A stretch of DNA of 64,000 bases from Colias croceus (lineage: Eukaryota > Arthropoda > Insecta > Lepidoptera > Pieridae): contig NC_059558.1 of assembly GCF_905220415.1 (NCBI RefSeq), positions 8,196,501-8,260,500 on the forward strand, written 5' to 3'. The translations under genes and the position numbers were made by a program. The notes under the pieces were generated by a model. The model did not search any database and was not told where the DNA came from. It saw only the letters and a program-made list of their open reading frames with translations. This document shows, piece after piece, positions 34,601-45,025 of the stretch (the stretch's first letter is position 1; each line of letters starts with the position of its first letter).

Positions 34601-36839
34601 AGCTGTGTGGCGGATCTTAAGTTTCAACATTCATGAAAGATATCCACCTGTGACCCATCTGGATGTTCATCTTGAAGGCGGTCAACGTATATATTTCAAC
34701 ACCGAAAATGTCACAGAACGGTTAGAGAACCCTAGACAAACAACTTTATTAGCATTCTTTCGACTTTGCCAAACTGATGATTTTGCAAAATCTCTTTTAT
34801 ATGAAGAAGTTCCATCGTATTATACCTACGATAAGCAACGAGGTGTCTTTAATCGTAGACGCCGTGGCAGGCCTGTAGATGGCGAGTCAGGTATTTTCAA
34901 AGAACATGTTCTTGGTACAGTATACACCGTTCATCCTAACAACGCTGAGTGTTTCTATTTGCGATTATTATTACATACTGTGCGAGGACCAACCTCATTT
35001 ATAGATTTGAGAAAAGTAGACAATGTTGTTTATCCCAGTTATCATGCAGCTTGCCAAGCGCGTCATTTGCTTGAAAATGATCAGCATTGGGATGACGCTT
35101 TAGCAGAATCCTGTGTTAGTGATAATCCAAGACGGTTACGTCATTTATTTGTAACATTACTTACATTTTGTAATTTGTCAGATGCTGTACAATTATGGGA
35201 AAAATATAAAGACAAATTTTCAGAAGACTTTCTTAGAAATATATCTAACAATGATGAAGGCACAACTAATGATAATTTCCGTGATCTTGCCATAAATCAG
35301 TGCTTATTAGCTCTTCAGGATGAGTTAACAGCAGTTGGCGGTAAATCACTATGTGAATATGGTTTGCCAACACCAACCTCAGTCGGAGAGGTAACTAATA
35401 GGGAATATTCCGCAGAGATTGGTTACAACTTAATGGAACTGCTGACAACATTAGAAAACGGTGTCCCAATGATGACTGCAGAACAACGTTCAGTTTATGA
35501 CCGTGTGTGCGGAAGTGTTCAAAATAATTTGGGAACAATATGGTTTTTAGATGCACCTGGAGGAACTGGGAAAACCTTTTTGACTAAATTAATATTGGCT
35601 TATGTTCGAAATCAGCGTAAAATAGCTCTTGCCGTAGCTTCATCTGGGATAGCTGCAACATTGCTACCAGGAGGTAAAACGGCTCACACTATGTTCAAAA
35701 TACCAATTGATTTAGATCGCACGGAAAGTCCAACCTGTAGTATTTCAAGAAATAGCGACAAAGCAAAGGTATTACGCGAGTGTAATTTAATCATATGGGA
35801 TGAATGTACGATGGCCCATCGAAAAGCAGTAGAAGCGGTAGATAGAACTTTAAGGGATATAAGACAAAATGATCGACCAATGGGCGGTATCACGGTTTTA
35901 TTTTGTGGTGATTTCCGACAAACCTTACCGGTAATACCACGGGGAACCCGAGCTGATGAGGTTAGGGCTTGCCTGAAAAGCTCTTATTTGTGGCGTGATA
36001 TACAATCGGTGCATTTGACTATAAACATGCGAGTGAGAACTGGAGATAACCCGGATGATAGTCAATTTTCTGATTCATTATTAAAGATTGGTGAAGGTAC
36101 CTATCCACAACTACACCAAGGAAAACTTATTCTGACGCCTGAATTATGTTGTATAGTGCAATCTCAACCACATCTTATATCGTCGGTTTACGGTGACGTA
36201 ACAAATATATTAAATAGGGACAATTCCTGGCTATGCGAAAGATCTATTTTAACTCCTCGCAATGACCAGGCATCTGAGATTAATAACAAAATACTGTCGA
36301 ATATACAGGGGGAAAGCAAAGTTTATAGATCAATAAATAGAATGGTCGATGAACAAGAAGCAACTAATTACCCGATAGAATTTTTAAATTCTTTAAATAT
36401 GCCCGGACTTCCTTCTCACGAAATTTGTTTAAAAATTGGCATTCCGATTATTCTACTCCGAAATTTAAGACCACCACAACTTTGCAATGGAACTCGACTA
36501 AAAGTAACCCAGTTGCAACAAAATATAATCGAGGCTCAAATTTTAACAGGTTGCGGTGCAGGAGAAACCGTCTTTATCCCCAGAATACCCTTAATACCAA
36601 ATAATTTTCCATTCCAATTTAAAAGGACGCAATTCCCAGTATCGGTGTGTTATGCAATGACAATAAATAAGGCTCAAGGGCAGACTTTTCATGTTGCCGG
36701 AGTAGATCTCGGTGTCAGTTGTTTCTCGCATGGTCAGTTATACGTTGCTCTTTCCCGTGTTAGCAGTTCTAGAAATCTTTATGTTCACGTGCCGGACGGG
36801 TCAACTTTCAATATAGTTTACCCGGAAGCTTTGCGCTAA
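31692..36839 (+). CDS. Helitron Rep-helicase, 1715 aa, intact
   Basis: Drives rolling-circle transposition of Helitrons: an HUH-type Rep nuclease nicks and joins single strands and a PIF1-family helicase unwinds DNA. After a basic start (MPPKKRPSLSRNSRDAKRMR), residues about 90-250 are tandem 23-aa repeats (unit SETFTERELRLTADRE...). The Helitron-like N-terminal domain lies near 600-800 and ends in GLPHAHILLW, with HUH histidines 795 and 797. The two-tyrosine motif YICKYINKG has Tyr934 and Tyr938. The helicase carries Walker A GGTGKT (1290-1295), Walker B WDE (1369-1371), GDFRQTLPV, NKAQGQTF and YVALSRVSSSRNLYVHV near the end. No stops or frameshifts, so the gene may still be active. I chose the ATG at 31692 because it opens the basic N-terminus right after the leader. 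Confidence 0.97.
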   Translation: MPPKKRPSLSRNSRDAKRMRNARSQESAEERAYRLNSMRVSASTSRANESSSEREMRLAADRARRATSRASQSFSQRELRLTIDQEQHVLSRAAETASQRELRLTADRERHTLSRESETFTERELRLTADRERHTLSRESETFTERELRLTADRERHILSRESETFTERELRLTADRERHILSRESETFTERELRLTADRERHILSRESETFTERELRLTADRERHILSRESETFTQYEDRLTNDRVHHNIVRSLEDEHEHEQRLESVREHYNSLTQERLISLSNERLRIENIRSLETDEQREARLTADRFRHSLNNLDVHIEDQSRNTVAWSDKYKSGFAYNFTIDYRSSSVIGDMNVVCSFCNALKWSKESAGFCCSGGKINLPSFEDPPEPLKSLLLGEHVQSKQFFDNIRTYNSAFQMTSFGAQQISEGPFMPTFKIQGQVYHLIGSLLPEDQPKFLQIYFVSDYNEQSNKRNQYFPNLNAELISQLQNMLHQINSYVCSFKSALEALPRDDDNNYKIVINADRRPTQEHPGRYNAPSTNEVAVVLVDQECDRRDIVIRSRDNRLQRIYETHRAYDGLQYPLIYCRGEDGYNFAIYQTDPHTGAPIYNKKISCLQFYCYQLQVRRNRFVYLQRFRGLFNQFIVDMYAKIETERLVYIRSNQRQLRAEEYVHLRDAMQQDNDTVNMGRLVILPSSFTGGPRYMHERTQDAFCYVRKYGRPDLFITVTTNPKWDEITRELLEGQAPHDRHDIIARVFHLKLKSMIDLFTKDNIFGEVLCYMYSVEWQKRGLPHAHILLWLKDKVRPNDVDSLISAEIPSPIADSELYDIVKTHMIHGPCGAFNVNSSCMQDGRCTKRYPKALVEETVTGHDGYPKYRRRSRDTGGFTVEKRVSGQQVILDNRWVVPYSPVLSRAFQAHINVEMCNSVESIKYICKYINKGSDQATFALRNENDEVTRFQSGRYISSSEAVWRILSFNIHERYPPVTHLDVHLEGGQRIYFNTENVTERLENPRQTTLLAFFRLCQTDDFAKSLLYEEVPSYYTYDKQRGVFNRRRRGRPVDGESGIFKEHVLGTVYTVHPNNAECFYLRLLLHTVRGPTSFIDLRKVDNVVYPSYHAACQARHLLENDQHWDDALAESCVSDNPRRLRHLFVTLLTFCNLSDAVQLWEKYKDKFSEDFLRNISNNDEGTTNDNFRDLAINQCLLALQDELTAVGGKSLCEYGLPTPTSVGEVTNREYSAEIGYNLMELLTTLENGVPMMTAEQRSVYDRVCGSVQNNLGTIWFLDAPGGTGKTFLTKLILAYVRNQRKIALAVASSGIAATLLPGGKTAHTMFKIPIDLDRTESPTCSISRNSDKAKVLRECNLIIWDECTMAHRKAVEAVDRTLRDIRQNDRPMGGITVLFCGDFRQTLPVIPRGTRADEVRACLKSSYLWRDIQSVHLTINMRVRTGDNPDDSQFSDSLLKIGEGTYPQLHQGKLILTPELCCIVQSQPHLISSVYGDVTNILNRDNSWLCERSILTPRNDQASEINNKILSNIQGESKVYRSINRMVDEQEATNYPIEFLNSLNMPGLPSHEICLKIGIPIILLRNLRPPQLCNGTRLKVTQLQQNIIEAQILTGCGAGETVFIPRIPLIPNNFPFQFKRTQFPVSVCYAMTINKAQGQTFHVAGVDLGVSCFSHGQLYVALSRVSSSRNLYVHVPDGSTFNIVYPEALR
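31965..32430 (+). repeat. 69-bp tandem repeats within the Helitron gene
   Basis: At least six in-frame units with GAGGGAATTACGTCTCACAG and TCTCGCGAGTCAGAAACCTT, several nearly identical. The period is a multiple of three, so copy number can change without frameshift. It also creates spurious open frames on both strands. Confidence 0.9.
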
Positions 36840-37122
36840 AGTATTTTGATTCTATAGGTCCTTAAGCCTCATGTGAACCTGATGTAAATAATATTACCAA
36901 TACATTTTAAATTAATAATACACAAGGAGTTACACGCTGACGTAGTCGCGGGCACAGCTATCTATACTTTTCTGCCGGAAGTCACTATTCCACGCGGACG
37001 AAGTCGCGGGCAAAAGCTAGTGTGTTAATACGAATAATATTCGAATTTGTAGCGTAAACATGTCGAGTCACCAAGTTCACGGAATGACTATGGTGCCTGA
37101 GATTACTAAATCTATACTAATA

Positions 37123-37306
37123 CTAGCTTAACGCCCGCGGCTTCGCCCGCTTTCTTTAAAACGATTTGAGATTTTAACTATCCTCCTATCTCTCAAGTTG
37201 GATCGAACTGCACATGGTGTGCGAATTTTATTATAATCGGTTAAGTGGTTTAGGAGTCCATTGAGGACAAACATTGTGACACGAGATTTATATAATATAA
37301 TAAGAT
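37123..37306 (-). mobile_element. Non-autonomous Helitron, same family as 1,263-1,595
   Basis: CTAGCTTAACGCCCGCGGCT at the 3' end in reverse, then CAAGTTGGATCGAACTGCAC and GACAAACATTGTGACACGAG. A separate Helitron 5' fragment (TCTATACTAATA) lies just to its left at 37,111. Confidence 0.75.
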
Positions 37307-37557
37307 TATAAAAAGGTGTAGATTGTAGAATTTGTTTGTTGAACGCACTAATCTCAGGATCACGGGTCCAATTTGAAAAATTATGTCACTGTTAGATATT
37401 ACATTTATCGAGTAAATGTATCATCACGCATGCTCTCGAGAAATAAATACAGTTTCGATCGTAATGCTTACTCGCTATCGATTACAGTAAATGAACACAA
37501 GATTCGATTGCTAACTCATGGTAGCTAGCTACTAGTTATTATTCTGTGCATAACTAA

Positions 37558-37826
37558 ATGAATAAATAATAAATAAATAAATATTATAGGACATTATTAC
37601 ACAAATCGACCTAGTCCCACAGTAAGCTCAATTAAGGCTTGTGTTGTGAGTACTAGGCGACGATAAATATAATATTTAATAAATACATATACCTATAGAT
37701 AATAACACCCAGACCCAAGAACAAATAATTGAGTTCATCACACAAATATTTGCCCTGACCTGGGATCGAACCCGGGACCGTCGGCTCAGTAGGCAGTTAC
37801 TTTACCACTGCGCCAACCGCGTCGTC
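37558..37826 (-). mobile_element. tRNA-derived SINE
   Basis: On the minus strand a tRNA-like head (GGTTGGCGCAGTGGTAAAGT; GGTCCCGGGTTCGATCCCAG) is followed by a body with TGTGGGACTAGGTCGA and an A/T-rich (TTTA)n tail near 37,560-37,585. ACTAAAT on both flanks is a possible target duplication. Confidence 0.75.
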
Positions 37827-38189
37827 AACTACTAAATAGTTACTACTTACAGTGAAACGTTGAAGATTAATTGATTTACCATAACACTGGCATTTATCAC
37901 TTGAAACAATTGATTTGTGAGCTATTTTTTTCGGTAAAACGGTTATCGGTTTTTAAGGTAACATAATATTATTATATGAGTATACGTCTTAGCTTAAAAT
38001 AATAAAAATTTAAAATGAAATAATTTTGTTTAATGTTGAAAAGAAATACCCAATTAGTTACTGATAAACATAATGAAATGGTAATATATTATTCGATGCA
38101 AACTTACTTTTTATTGTTTATCTTATACGAATACGGTTAAACGAAATACATTTCAAATAAATTAGGAAATTATATGATAAAAAAATAAC

Positions 38190-38668
38190 TACGTTAAAAA
38201 CAACCGACTTCAAAAACGGAAAAGTAAAAAATAAAAAAAGTTTTGATATTATTAATTACTACATATTATTTAGATGTGATATATTTACTAAATAGATTTG
38301 ATGTCGGTGCATGGGCTACTAAGTGCTTAGTGCTTGGCACAACGTCGGCATCGGCACACAACAATCATACAAAAGGATTATATATTTTTAGAAATTTGTT
38401 TTGCTTGTTGTCATCTCTATATAACTAGTTATATATGATATTCTCGTGTTACAATGTCAGTTACCATACTCCTCGGAAACGGCTTCACCGATTCTCATGA
38501 AACTTTGTATGCACATTGGGTCGGAGAATCAACTCATCTATTACCCCTAAGTGATAAGAGTAAGGCAGAACAACGTTTGTCAGGACAACTAGTTCAATTA
38601 TATTTTTGTAAATACAACGTACCTACAGACCCTGAACCATCTTTTTTTTCTTTAATACATAAATGATT
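38190..38668. repeat. Repeat fragments before gene C
   Basis: 38,190-38,335 is a copy of the AACAACCGACTTCAAA family. 38,430-38,600 (CTCGTGTTACAATGTCAGTT; ACCGATTCTCATGAAACTTT) resembles a Helitron 5' core. The small open frames here are repeat translations. From 38,669 to 38,939 I see only a segment with a GAGCCCCAAGCGGCCCGGTC core. Confidence 0.5.
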
Positions 38669-38939
38669 CACTTGATCACAAATTATATATCTATCATCAG
38701 AAATTATCGCTAAATTTCATCATCCCAGCTCTTTACAAGGTTTCCAACAGCGGCATAGATTTCTTATTTAATTCAGCGCAATTTTATTTTCATAACAGTC
38801 TCTGTTGAGACTGCAAAATTTTGATTTAACCCATTGAGCCCCAAGCGGCCCGGTCGGTCCCAGACACAATATATTTTCTATTGTATCTGTGGTTCCGGGG
38901 CCTGAGTTATTTAAAAATTCTAAAATCTTTATACCTAGT

Positions 38940-39237
38940 CATTGAGATAATATTACTTCGTATGGAGGAGACACCACGAACAAAATCTGTGCGCCATTTT
39001 TTTGCTCTAACTAAGTTTTAAAAATTATTATGTATCTAGTTAGGTACTTAACGATGAAAGTAATTCCTTTGAACTTTTCCGTATTATTTGTGCAATATCG
39101 TAACACACACGAAGGCATATTTGATGCGTTTCACTTTAAAACAAATAAAAAATGAGCCTGCAGTTACGCCATATGGCGTATGTTGAGCGGAACATAAGTG
39201 ATGTAGGCAGTGTCGTCTCCATATGTATATCTCAATT
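38940..39237. mobile_element. hAT-like MITE, 298 bp, with perfect 8-bp TSD
   Basis: The TIR CATTGAGATAATATTA at the left mirrors TATATCTCAATT at the right. TACCTAGT is duplicated at 38,932-38,939 and 39,238-39,245. It is an internally deleted version of the element at 53,873-55,987. It ends 22 bp before the ATG of pseudogene C. Confidence 0.9.
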
Positions 39238-39804
39238 TACCTAGTATATAGCATTCAACATGCGTGCTCTAATACTAATTTTTGTTATAGGGTAAGTGTA
39301 TAACTGTTAATCATTTTTTGAGTAGGTAACTAATATTTAACGACTAACTAAAAATATTTATTTTTTATCATTTTTAAAATAATTATAGTGTGAAATGTTA
39401 TTCGTTAAATTAATATTAATAAAATAATATCTATTTGAAATAATAATCAAGAGGTGAAATAAAGTATCAAATACACGGACAATCAAACAGATTTATAGTA
39501 TATATGGATTTCTATTAGCATAATTTTAAATTTTAAGCTTATATATATATTATGTATGCTGTACCTACCTAACGAAAGTTTCTAAGTCTTAGCATAAGCT
39601 ACACTGTCGTAACAGAAAGATAGTAAAATATTAGTGTATAATAATAAAGGGTTGCTTTAATAATAGTCTAGTGATTTATAAATAAATTTATTAATAAACA
39701 AATCTGATAATTAATTCAAATAAATAATGTTGTGAAAGTACTCCTCGTAGTAATTGTATTCTCCTCATAATCTATTAGCTAATCAGTTAATCACTACATA
39801 TAAT

Positions 39805-41412
39805 AGCATGAAACAAAGTCGCTTTCTCTATCCCTATGTCCCTTTGTATGCTTAAATCTTTAAAACTACGCAACGGATTTTGATGCGGTTTTTTTAGTAG
39901 ATAGAGTGATTCAAGAGGAAGGTTTTAGTACATAATTTATTTGGTTTTAGGCAAAGCGAGCGAAGCCGCGGCACTATGTGTTTTTAGGCCCGAAAAAGTT
40001 TCAGTCTTGTTTTATTGGAAATATCTAAAGAGCTTCTCTTTTTAAATGCACGAGTAGAACACCCAGAGTTTTATTTCAAAAACACGATTTTTAAAAAAAT
40101 ATTTAAAATATTGGAATTTTCGCGGCCGACTGAGCTAAATAAATTCGTATAAAAAAAATAGATACACTAGATAATTTATTATGTTGCTAATATATGTAGT
40201 GATTACAGGCGCAAATTATCCCTTTTTGAAATTTTCGATATTGTCGATAGAGGCGAAAGTATTGTAATTTTTACTGATTTTAGTTTTTATTTTTTTATAT
40301 TATATGCAGGCGTTAGTAGAATCTCTGTTTAGTACCAAAAGAAGCCTTGAACTGAGGTCTACATGTGACAAAAATACCACATTCTAACCACGAAGTTATT
40401 ACGAGATATCGATTTTCAAAGAATTCAATGTCAGGGTTGTCCCTAATAAAAAAAAAGTCAAAGCTGTTTTTTTAACAATTATATAAATCGTCTATCTATT
40501 ACCAAGTTTTTGTTTATGGTTTAAGTCGTTAGTTATAGTCGATATTTCTTCTTTTGGTACTAAACAGAGCTTCTACTAACGCCTGCATATAATATAAAAA
40601 AATAAAAACGAAAATCAGTAAAAATTACAATACTTTCGCCTCTATCGACAATATCGAAAATTTCAAAAAGGGATAATTTGCGCCTGTAATCACTACATAT
40701 ATTAGCAACATAATAAATTATCTAGTGTATCTATTTTTTTTATACGAATTTATTTATCTCAGTCGGCCGCGAAAATTCCAATTTTTTTAATATTTTATTA
40801 AAAATCGTTGAATAATATTAAAATATCGACTATAACTAACGACTTAAACCATAAACAAAAACTTGGTAATAGATAGACGATTTATATAATTTTTAAAAAA
40901 CAGCTTTGACTTTTTTTTATTAGGGACAACCCTGACATTGAATTCTTTGAAAATCGATATCTCGTAATAACTTCGTGGTTAGAATGTGGTATTTTTGTCA
41001 CATGTAGACCTCAGTTCAAGGCTTCTTTTGGTACTAAACAGAGATTCTACTAACGCCTGCATATAATATAAAAAAATAAAAACTAAAATCAGTAAAAATT
41101 ACAATACTTTCGCCTCTATCGACAATATCGAAAATTTCAAAAAGGGATAATTTGCGCCTGTAATCACTACATATATTAGCAACATAATAAATTATCTAGT
41201 GTATCTATTTTTTTTTATACGAATTTATTTAGCTCAGTCGGCCGCGAAAATTCCAATATTTTAAATATTTTTTTAAAAATCGTGTTTTTGAAATAAAACT
41301 CTGGGTGTTCTACTCGTGCATTTAAAAAGAGAAGCTCCTTAGATATTTCCAATAAAACAAGACTGAAACTTTTTCGGGCCTAAAAACACATAGTGCGCGG
41401 GTGGTAAGCTAG
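39805..41412 (+). mobile_element. Helitron in gene C intron 1, interrupted by a foldback element
   Basis: 39,805-39,971 has GAAACAAAGTCGCTTTCTCT and GCGAGCGAAGCCGCG; the tail GTGGTAAGCTAG resumes after 41,400. Removing 39,972-41,400 restores GCCGCGGGTGG, the usual hairpin of this family (compare 11,066-11,087). Confidence 0.8.
39972..41395. mobile_element. Transib-like foldback element with long inverted arms
   Basis: Both ends read CACTATGTGTTTTTAGGCCC inward. CGCGG is duplicated at 39,967-39,971 and 41,396-41,400. The CACTATG start and the GC-rich 5-bp duplication fit the Transib superfamily. The arms are about 570 bp (39,972-40,545 and 40,812-41,395). The middle (about 40,550-40,800) is a further partial copy in the orientation of the right arm. 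No transposase frame. Confidence 0.85.
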
Positions 41413-41632
41413 TAATCTATAATTGTTACCTAAAGAAATTTCATTGAATTTAATTTTTGATATGATTTATTTATTTCAACATCCTTTTATACACCGACTG
41501 CTCCAATCGGTGAAAGAAAACAAGGTAAGGAAACCAAAGTTCGACGTGTCACACTCACATCAACTAACCCGCACTTTGACAGCGTGCTGGATCATAATTT
41601 TTTTTATAGCTGATTCATAATTATTTATTCTA

Positions 41633-42037
41633 CAGGGTGTTCCACTATCGGTATACTAAGCGCGAAGAGACTGTAGTCTTGCATACACTGATCACGTAAA
41701 AAATACTTAAATAACAAAATTACGCCAAAAATTTTTTGCTAAATTTTTCCTTAAAATTCATGTTTTCGTCTCTAGCTTCGCGCAGCTGGCATATACCGCT
41801 TCGCTAATGTGAGCATTTTGTCTATGAAAATATAATCTTAAACGATATCTCACGTGCTGGTGGCAAATTCGGGCGTGTTGCTTGTTAGGGCCTTAGGGGT
41901 GTACACATAGAGTTTTAAGAATTCATCTATGCGAAAAAAAAAGGAGTCTCGAATTTTATAAGTATTTTTTTACGTACTCAGAGTATGCAAAACTATAACC
42001 TCTTTTGAGCTTAGTATACCGAAAGTGGGACACCCTG
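41633..42037. mobile_element. Mariner-type TIR MITE with TA duplication
   Basis: CAGGGTGTTCCACTATCGGT at the left mirrors CGAAAGTGGGACACCCTG at the right, with TA at 41,631-41,632 and 42,038-42,039. 405 bp, non-coding, in gene C intron 1. Confidence 0.8.
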
Positions 42038-43174
42038 TATATCCTTCTTTATTTGTATACGTACCTACGATGGGAAAAAATATAAACACATGTGTATTGA
42101 TGTAAATGATCGATTGTTTTAGTGCAGTTACGCTGACATGCTCAGCGAAGCAGTTCCCAGCGGGCTTCAAGTTCGGAGCGGCCACTGCGGCCTACCAGGT
42201 CGAGGGCGCTTGGAACGTGAGCGGTGAGTACACAGCTTTATATTACGTCATAAAAAAGTTAACTGATTTTACCCGCGTATTGTGGATCGATTTTCAAATT
42301 TTTCAAAAGACAAGTTTATCTAATTTTTTTCGTGCTTTTGTTGTTGTGAATTTTGTACAATGGTTTAAGAACATCTAACGTAAATAAATTTAATAATACA
42401 AACATCATAATATTGTCTGTATACCTACTTAAACAAATGACTGTCGTGGGCACTCGTGGGCATTTCATGAAATTTTCAAGAATTTTATAAAGCATGCAGT
42501 CAACTTTGAAGTGAACATTTTATGATTTTTGTATCATTACGATTAACTAGTGTAAATATAAAAATTAAAATTTAATCAACCATCGATCCAGCTGATCATT
42601 TCTGATTGAACTTAGAATAAAGTGGTTTAATTTTCCTGCATATTATTCACAGTTCTCACACATTCTTCAATTTAGATGACTGTAATGTTCACCAAAAACA
42701 GTTCGGTAGTAAGTATAGAAGAAGTAATTATAAATTTCTTTTTAAGATAACAAAATATGTGAAAGTATCTAATTATCTACGCTTAAAATATATTACTTAC
42801 ATGAGGACAAAGATAATAAGTAAATTTTCCGTCTATTTACTTGTTCTTTTATTCAAAGCTACACTACCTAACTATATTACATTATTTATAAATATAAATA
42901 CTTAACTATATTATTTATAAATATAAATAATGTAATATAAAATTATAATATTTATTATTTACATTGAGTCAGGAAGTTCGGGAATCGAACCTGCGTCTCT
43001 AGGGACAATCAAACTATTTATTAGGTACTACCAAAATATAAAGATCATTTCGATGAAATTTTTTCGAACATTAGCATCTAATCCTAAAGCAATAATTAAA
43101 AGTAAGCTATCAATAATAATAATAAAAATATCTTATTGTTAATTATCGTCATTATCTAAATTATTACATGCTAA

Positions 43175-43340
43175 CTAGCAAACCGGGCGAACTCCGTTTC
43201 GCCACCACCTTTTCATTGCTATAAACCTCACGGAGCCCGAGACCTTTCCAACGAATGCAAAACCGTGGAAATCGGTTGGTGCGTTCTGGAGTTATAGCGT
43301 CAGGAAGGAAAACCCGACTTATTTTTATATAGTACTTAGA
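43175..43340 (-). mobile_element. Non-autonomous Helitron of another family
   Basis: On the minus strand it starts TCTAAGTACTATATAAAAAT and ends GGCGAAACGGAGTTCGCC hairpin, CGGTTTGCTAG. Flanks are A and T. Confidence 0.75.
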
Positions 43341-43763
43341 TTAGATTAGATAACTTTTACCGAACTTAGACACACGTGAACTTCTTCATAATACTTTATA
43401 TTTAATTTTTGTGATAAAAGCACGTCAAAATACGATACCCACTGAGATAAAAATGGATATATATGATTCAGTCTTATCGTTCTGTGTTTATATTATGATT
43501 TATGATGTTACGTGCACGTGGATTGCAATAAAATACATACTACTTATAAGTACCTATTTTGAATACCAATACCATTCCCAGAGCAATCCCCCCGGTCTCC
43601 GCGCGCAGTTAAACTTGATCAAGGAGCAGTTCGGAGACTGGGAGATCATCATCGCGGAGAACGGCTTCTCCACCGCCAGCGACGAGCTGGATGACGTCAC
43701 ACGTATACAGTACTACAAGGACCATTTGGAACAGGTCACATTTATATTATCCTATCCTACTAG

Positions 43764-43973
43764 TCTTACTAATATTATAAATGCGAAAGTTTGTGTATGT
43801 ATGTCTGTTACTCTTTGTCGCAAATACTTCTGAACCGATTACAATGTTTAGCACACATATAGAGTAACTTGGATTAACACACAGGATAGGTTTTATCCCG
43901 GAAATCCCACGGGAACGGGAACTATGCGGGTTTTTCTTTGAAAACGCGGGCGAAGCCGCGGGCGGAAAGCTAC
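43764..43973 (+). mobile_element. Non-autonomous Helitron in intron 9 of pseudogene C
   Basis: TCTTACTAATATTATAAATG at the 5' end and GCGGGCGAAGCCGCGGGCGG at the 3' end, where the terminal CTAG has become CTAC. Confidence 0.8.
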
Positions 43974-44251
43974 TAACTAACAATATATTTTTATTTTGCT
44001 TTATAGGTACCTAACTAATACTGTTAATGTTAATGTTATTTTTTCTGTTACTGTATAACTGTTTGTATAATGTATAATTGCAGGTGCTGCTAGCAATCAC
44101 AGAGGATGATGTGAACGTGACCGGCTACATCGCGCACTCATTGACAATAATAAATTATGAATGGAATAGCGGTTATACGTAAGTATTAGCTGTATTTTTC
44201 CTTATTTTATTTACTTTTACACTTGCTTAGTATTAACATGAATAATATAGA

Positions 44252-45025
44252 CTAGCTTCCGCTCGCGACTCCGTCCGTAAGAAAAATTAAGATTTTTTTT
44301 TCTACGTATTTTTTCAGGATAAAAAGTATCCTATTTTACGCCCAGGATATAATAAGGTATAATTATACCAAGTTTCATCGAAATCGAACCGTTAGTTTTC
44401 ACGTGATGCCTGAATATACAGACAGACAGACAGACAGACAAAAATTTTTTTAATCACATATTTGGGTTTGGTATCGATCCAGTAATACCCCTTGGTATTT
44501 ATTTTTTCAATATTTTCAATGTACAGAATTGACCCTTCTACAGATTTATTATATTACTAGCTTCCGCCCGCGACTCCGTCCGCGCGAATGTCGGTCTTTG
44601 CGTGGATGGTTTATTTCTCCAATTTGAGTAACTCGGACAATGACATCTTATAAATATCTATTGGACCCAAATACGGCTAGGTCTATAATAATACGCAACG
44701 TGTGTTCGCGGTACCTACTACAGAACAACGTCTATGGATAACTGAAAAATTGAGATTATTTTTTTTTCTACGTATTTTTCCAGGATAAAAAGTATCCTAT
44801 TTTACGCCCAGGATAATAAGGTATAATTATACCAAGTTTCATCGAAATCGAACCGGTAGTTTTCACGTGATGTCTTCACATACAGACAGATAGACAGACA
44901 GACAAAAATTTTTTTAATCACATATTTGGGTTTGGTATCGATCCAGTAACACCCCCTGCTAGTTATTTTTTCAATATTTTCAATGTACAGAATTGACCCT
45001 TCTACAGATTTATTATATGTATAGA
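44252..45025 (-). mobile_element. Two Helitrons abutting in reverse orientation
   Basis: 44,252-44,556 and 44,557-45,025 both begin CTAGCTTCCG at their 3' end. Both contain AGGATAAAAAGTATCCTATT, (CAGA)n and ACAGAATTGACCCTTCTACA. The second ends at TATAGA (5' TCTATACATATAATAAATCT on the minus strand). They lie in intron 10 of pseudogene C. Confidence 0.75.

Larger units (their letters stand above)
30692..37020 (+). mobile_element. Autonomous Helitron
   Basis: Contains a promoter-like block, a repeated leader, an intact Rep-helicase gene and a 3' end with CGCGGACGAAGTCGCG hairpin then CTAG (37,017-37,020) followed by T. A similar degenerate hairpin ending GGGCACAGCTA lies about 65 bp earlier. 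The 5' TC terminus could not be located; the match with the element at 25,931 begins only at about 30,692, where another element abuts. Confidence 0.85.

Noticed and set aside
42960..43010. tRNA gene near GGGAATCGAACCTGCG
   Set aside because: Only a B-box-like T arm is visible; there is no A box or stems at the right distance.
43575..43830. 140-codon frame in gene C as a separate gene
   Set aside because: It is exon 9 of the GH1 pseudogene read on into its intron and a Helitron.
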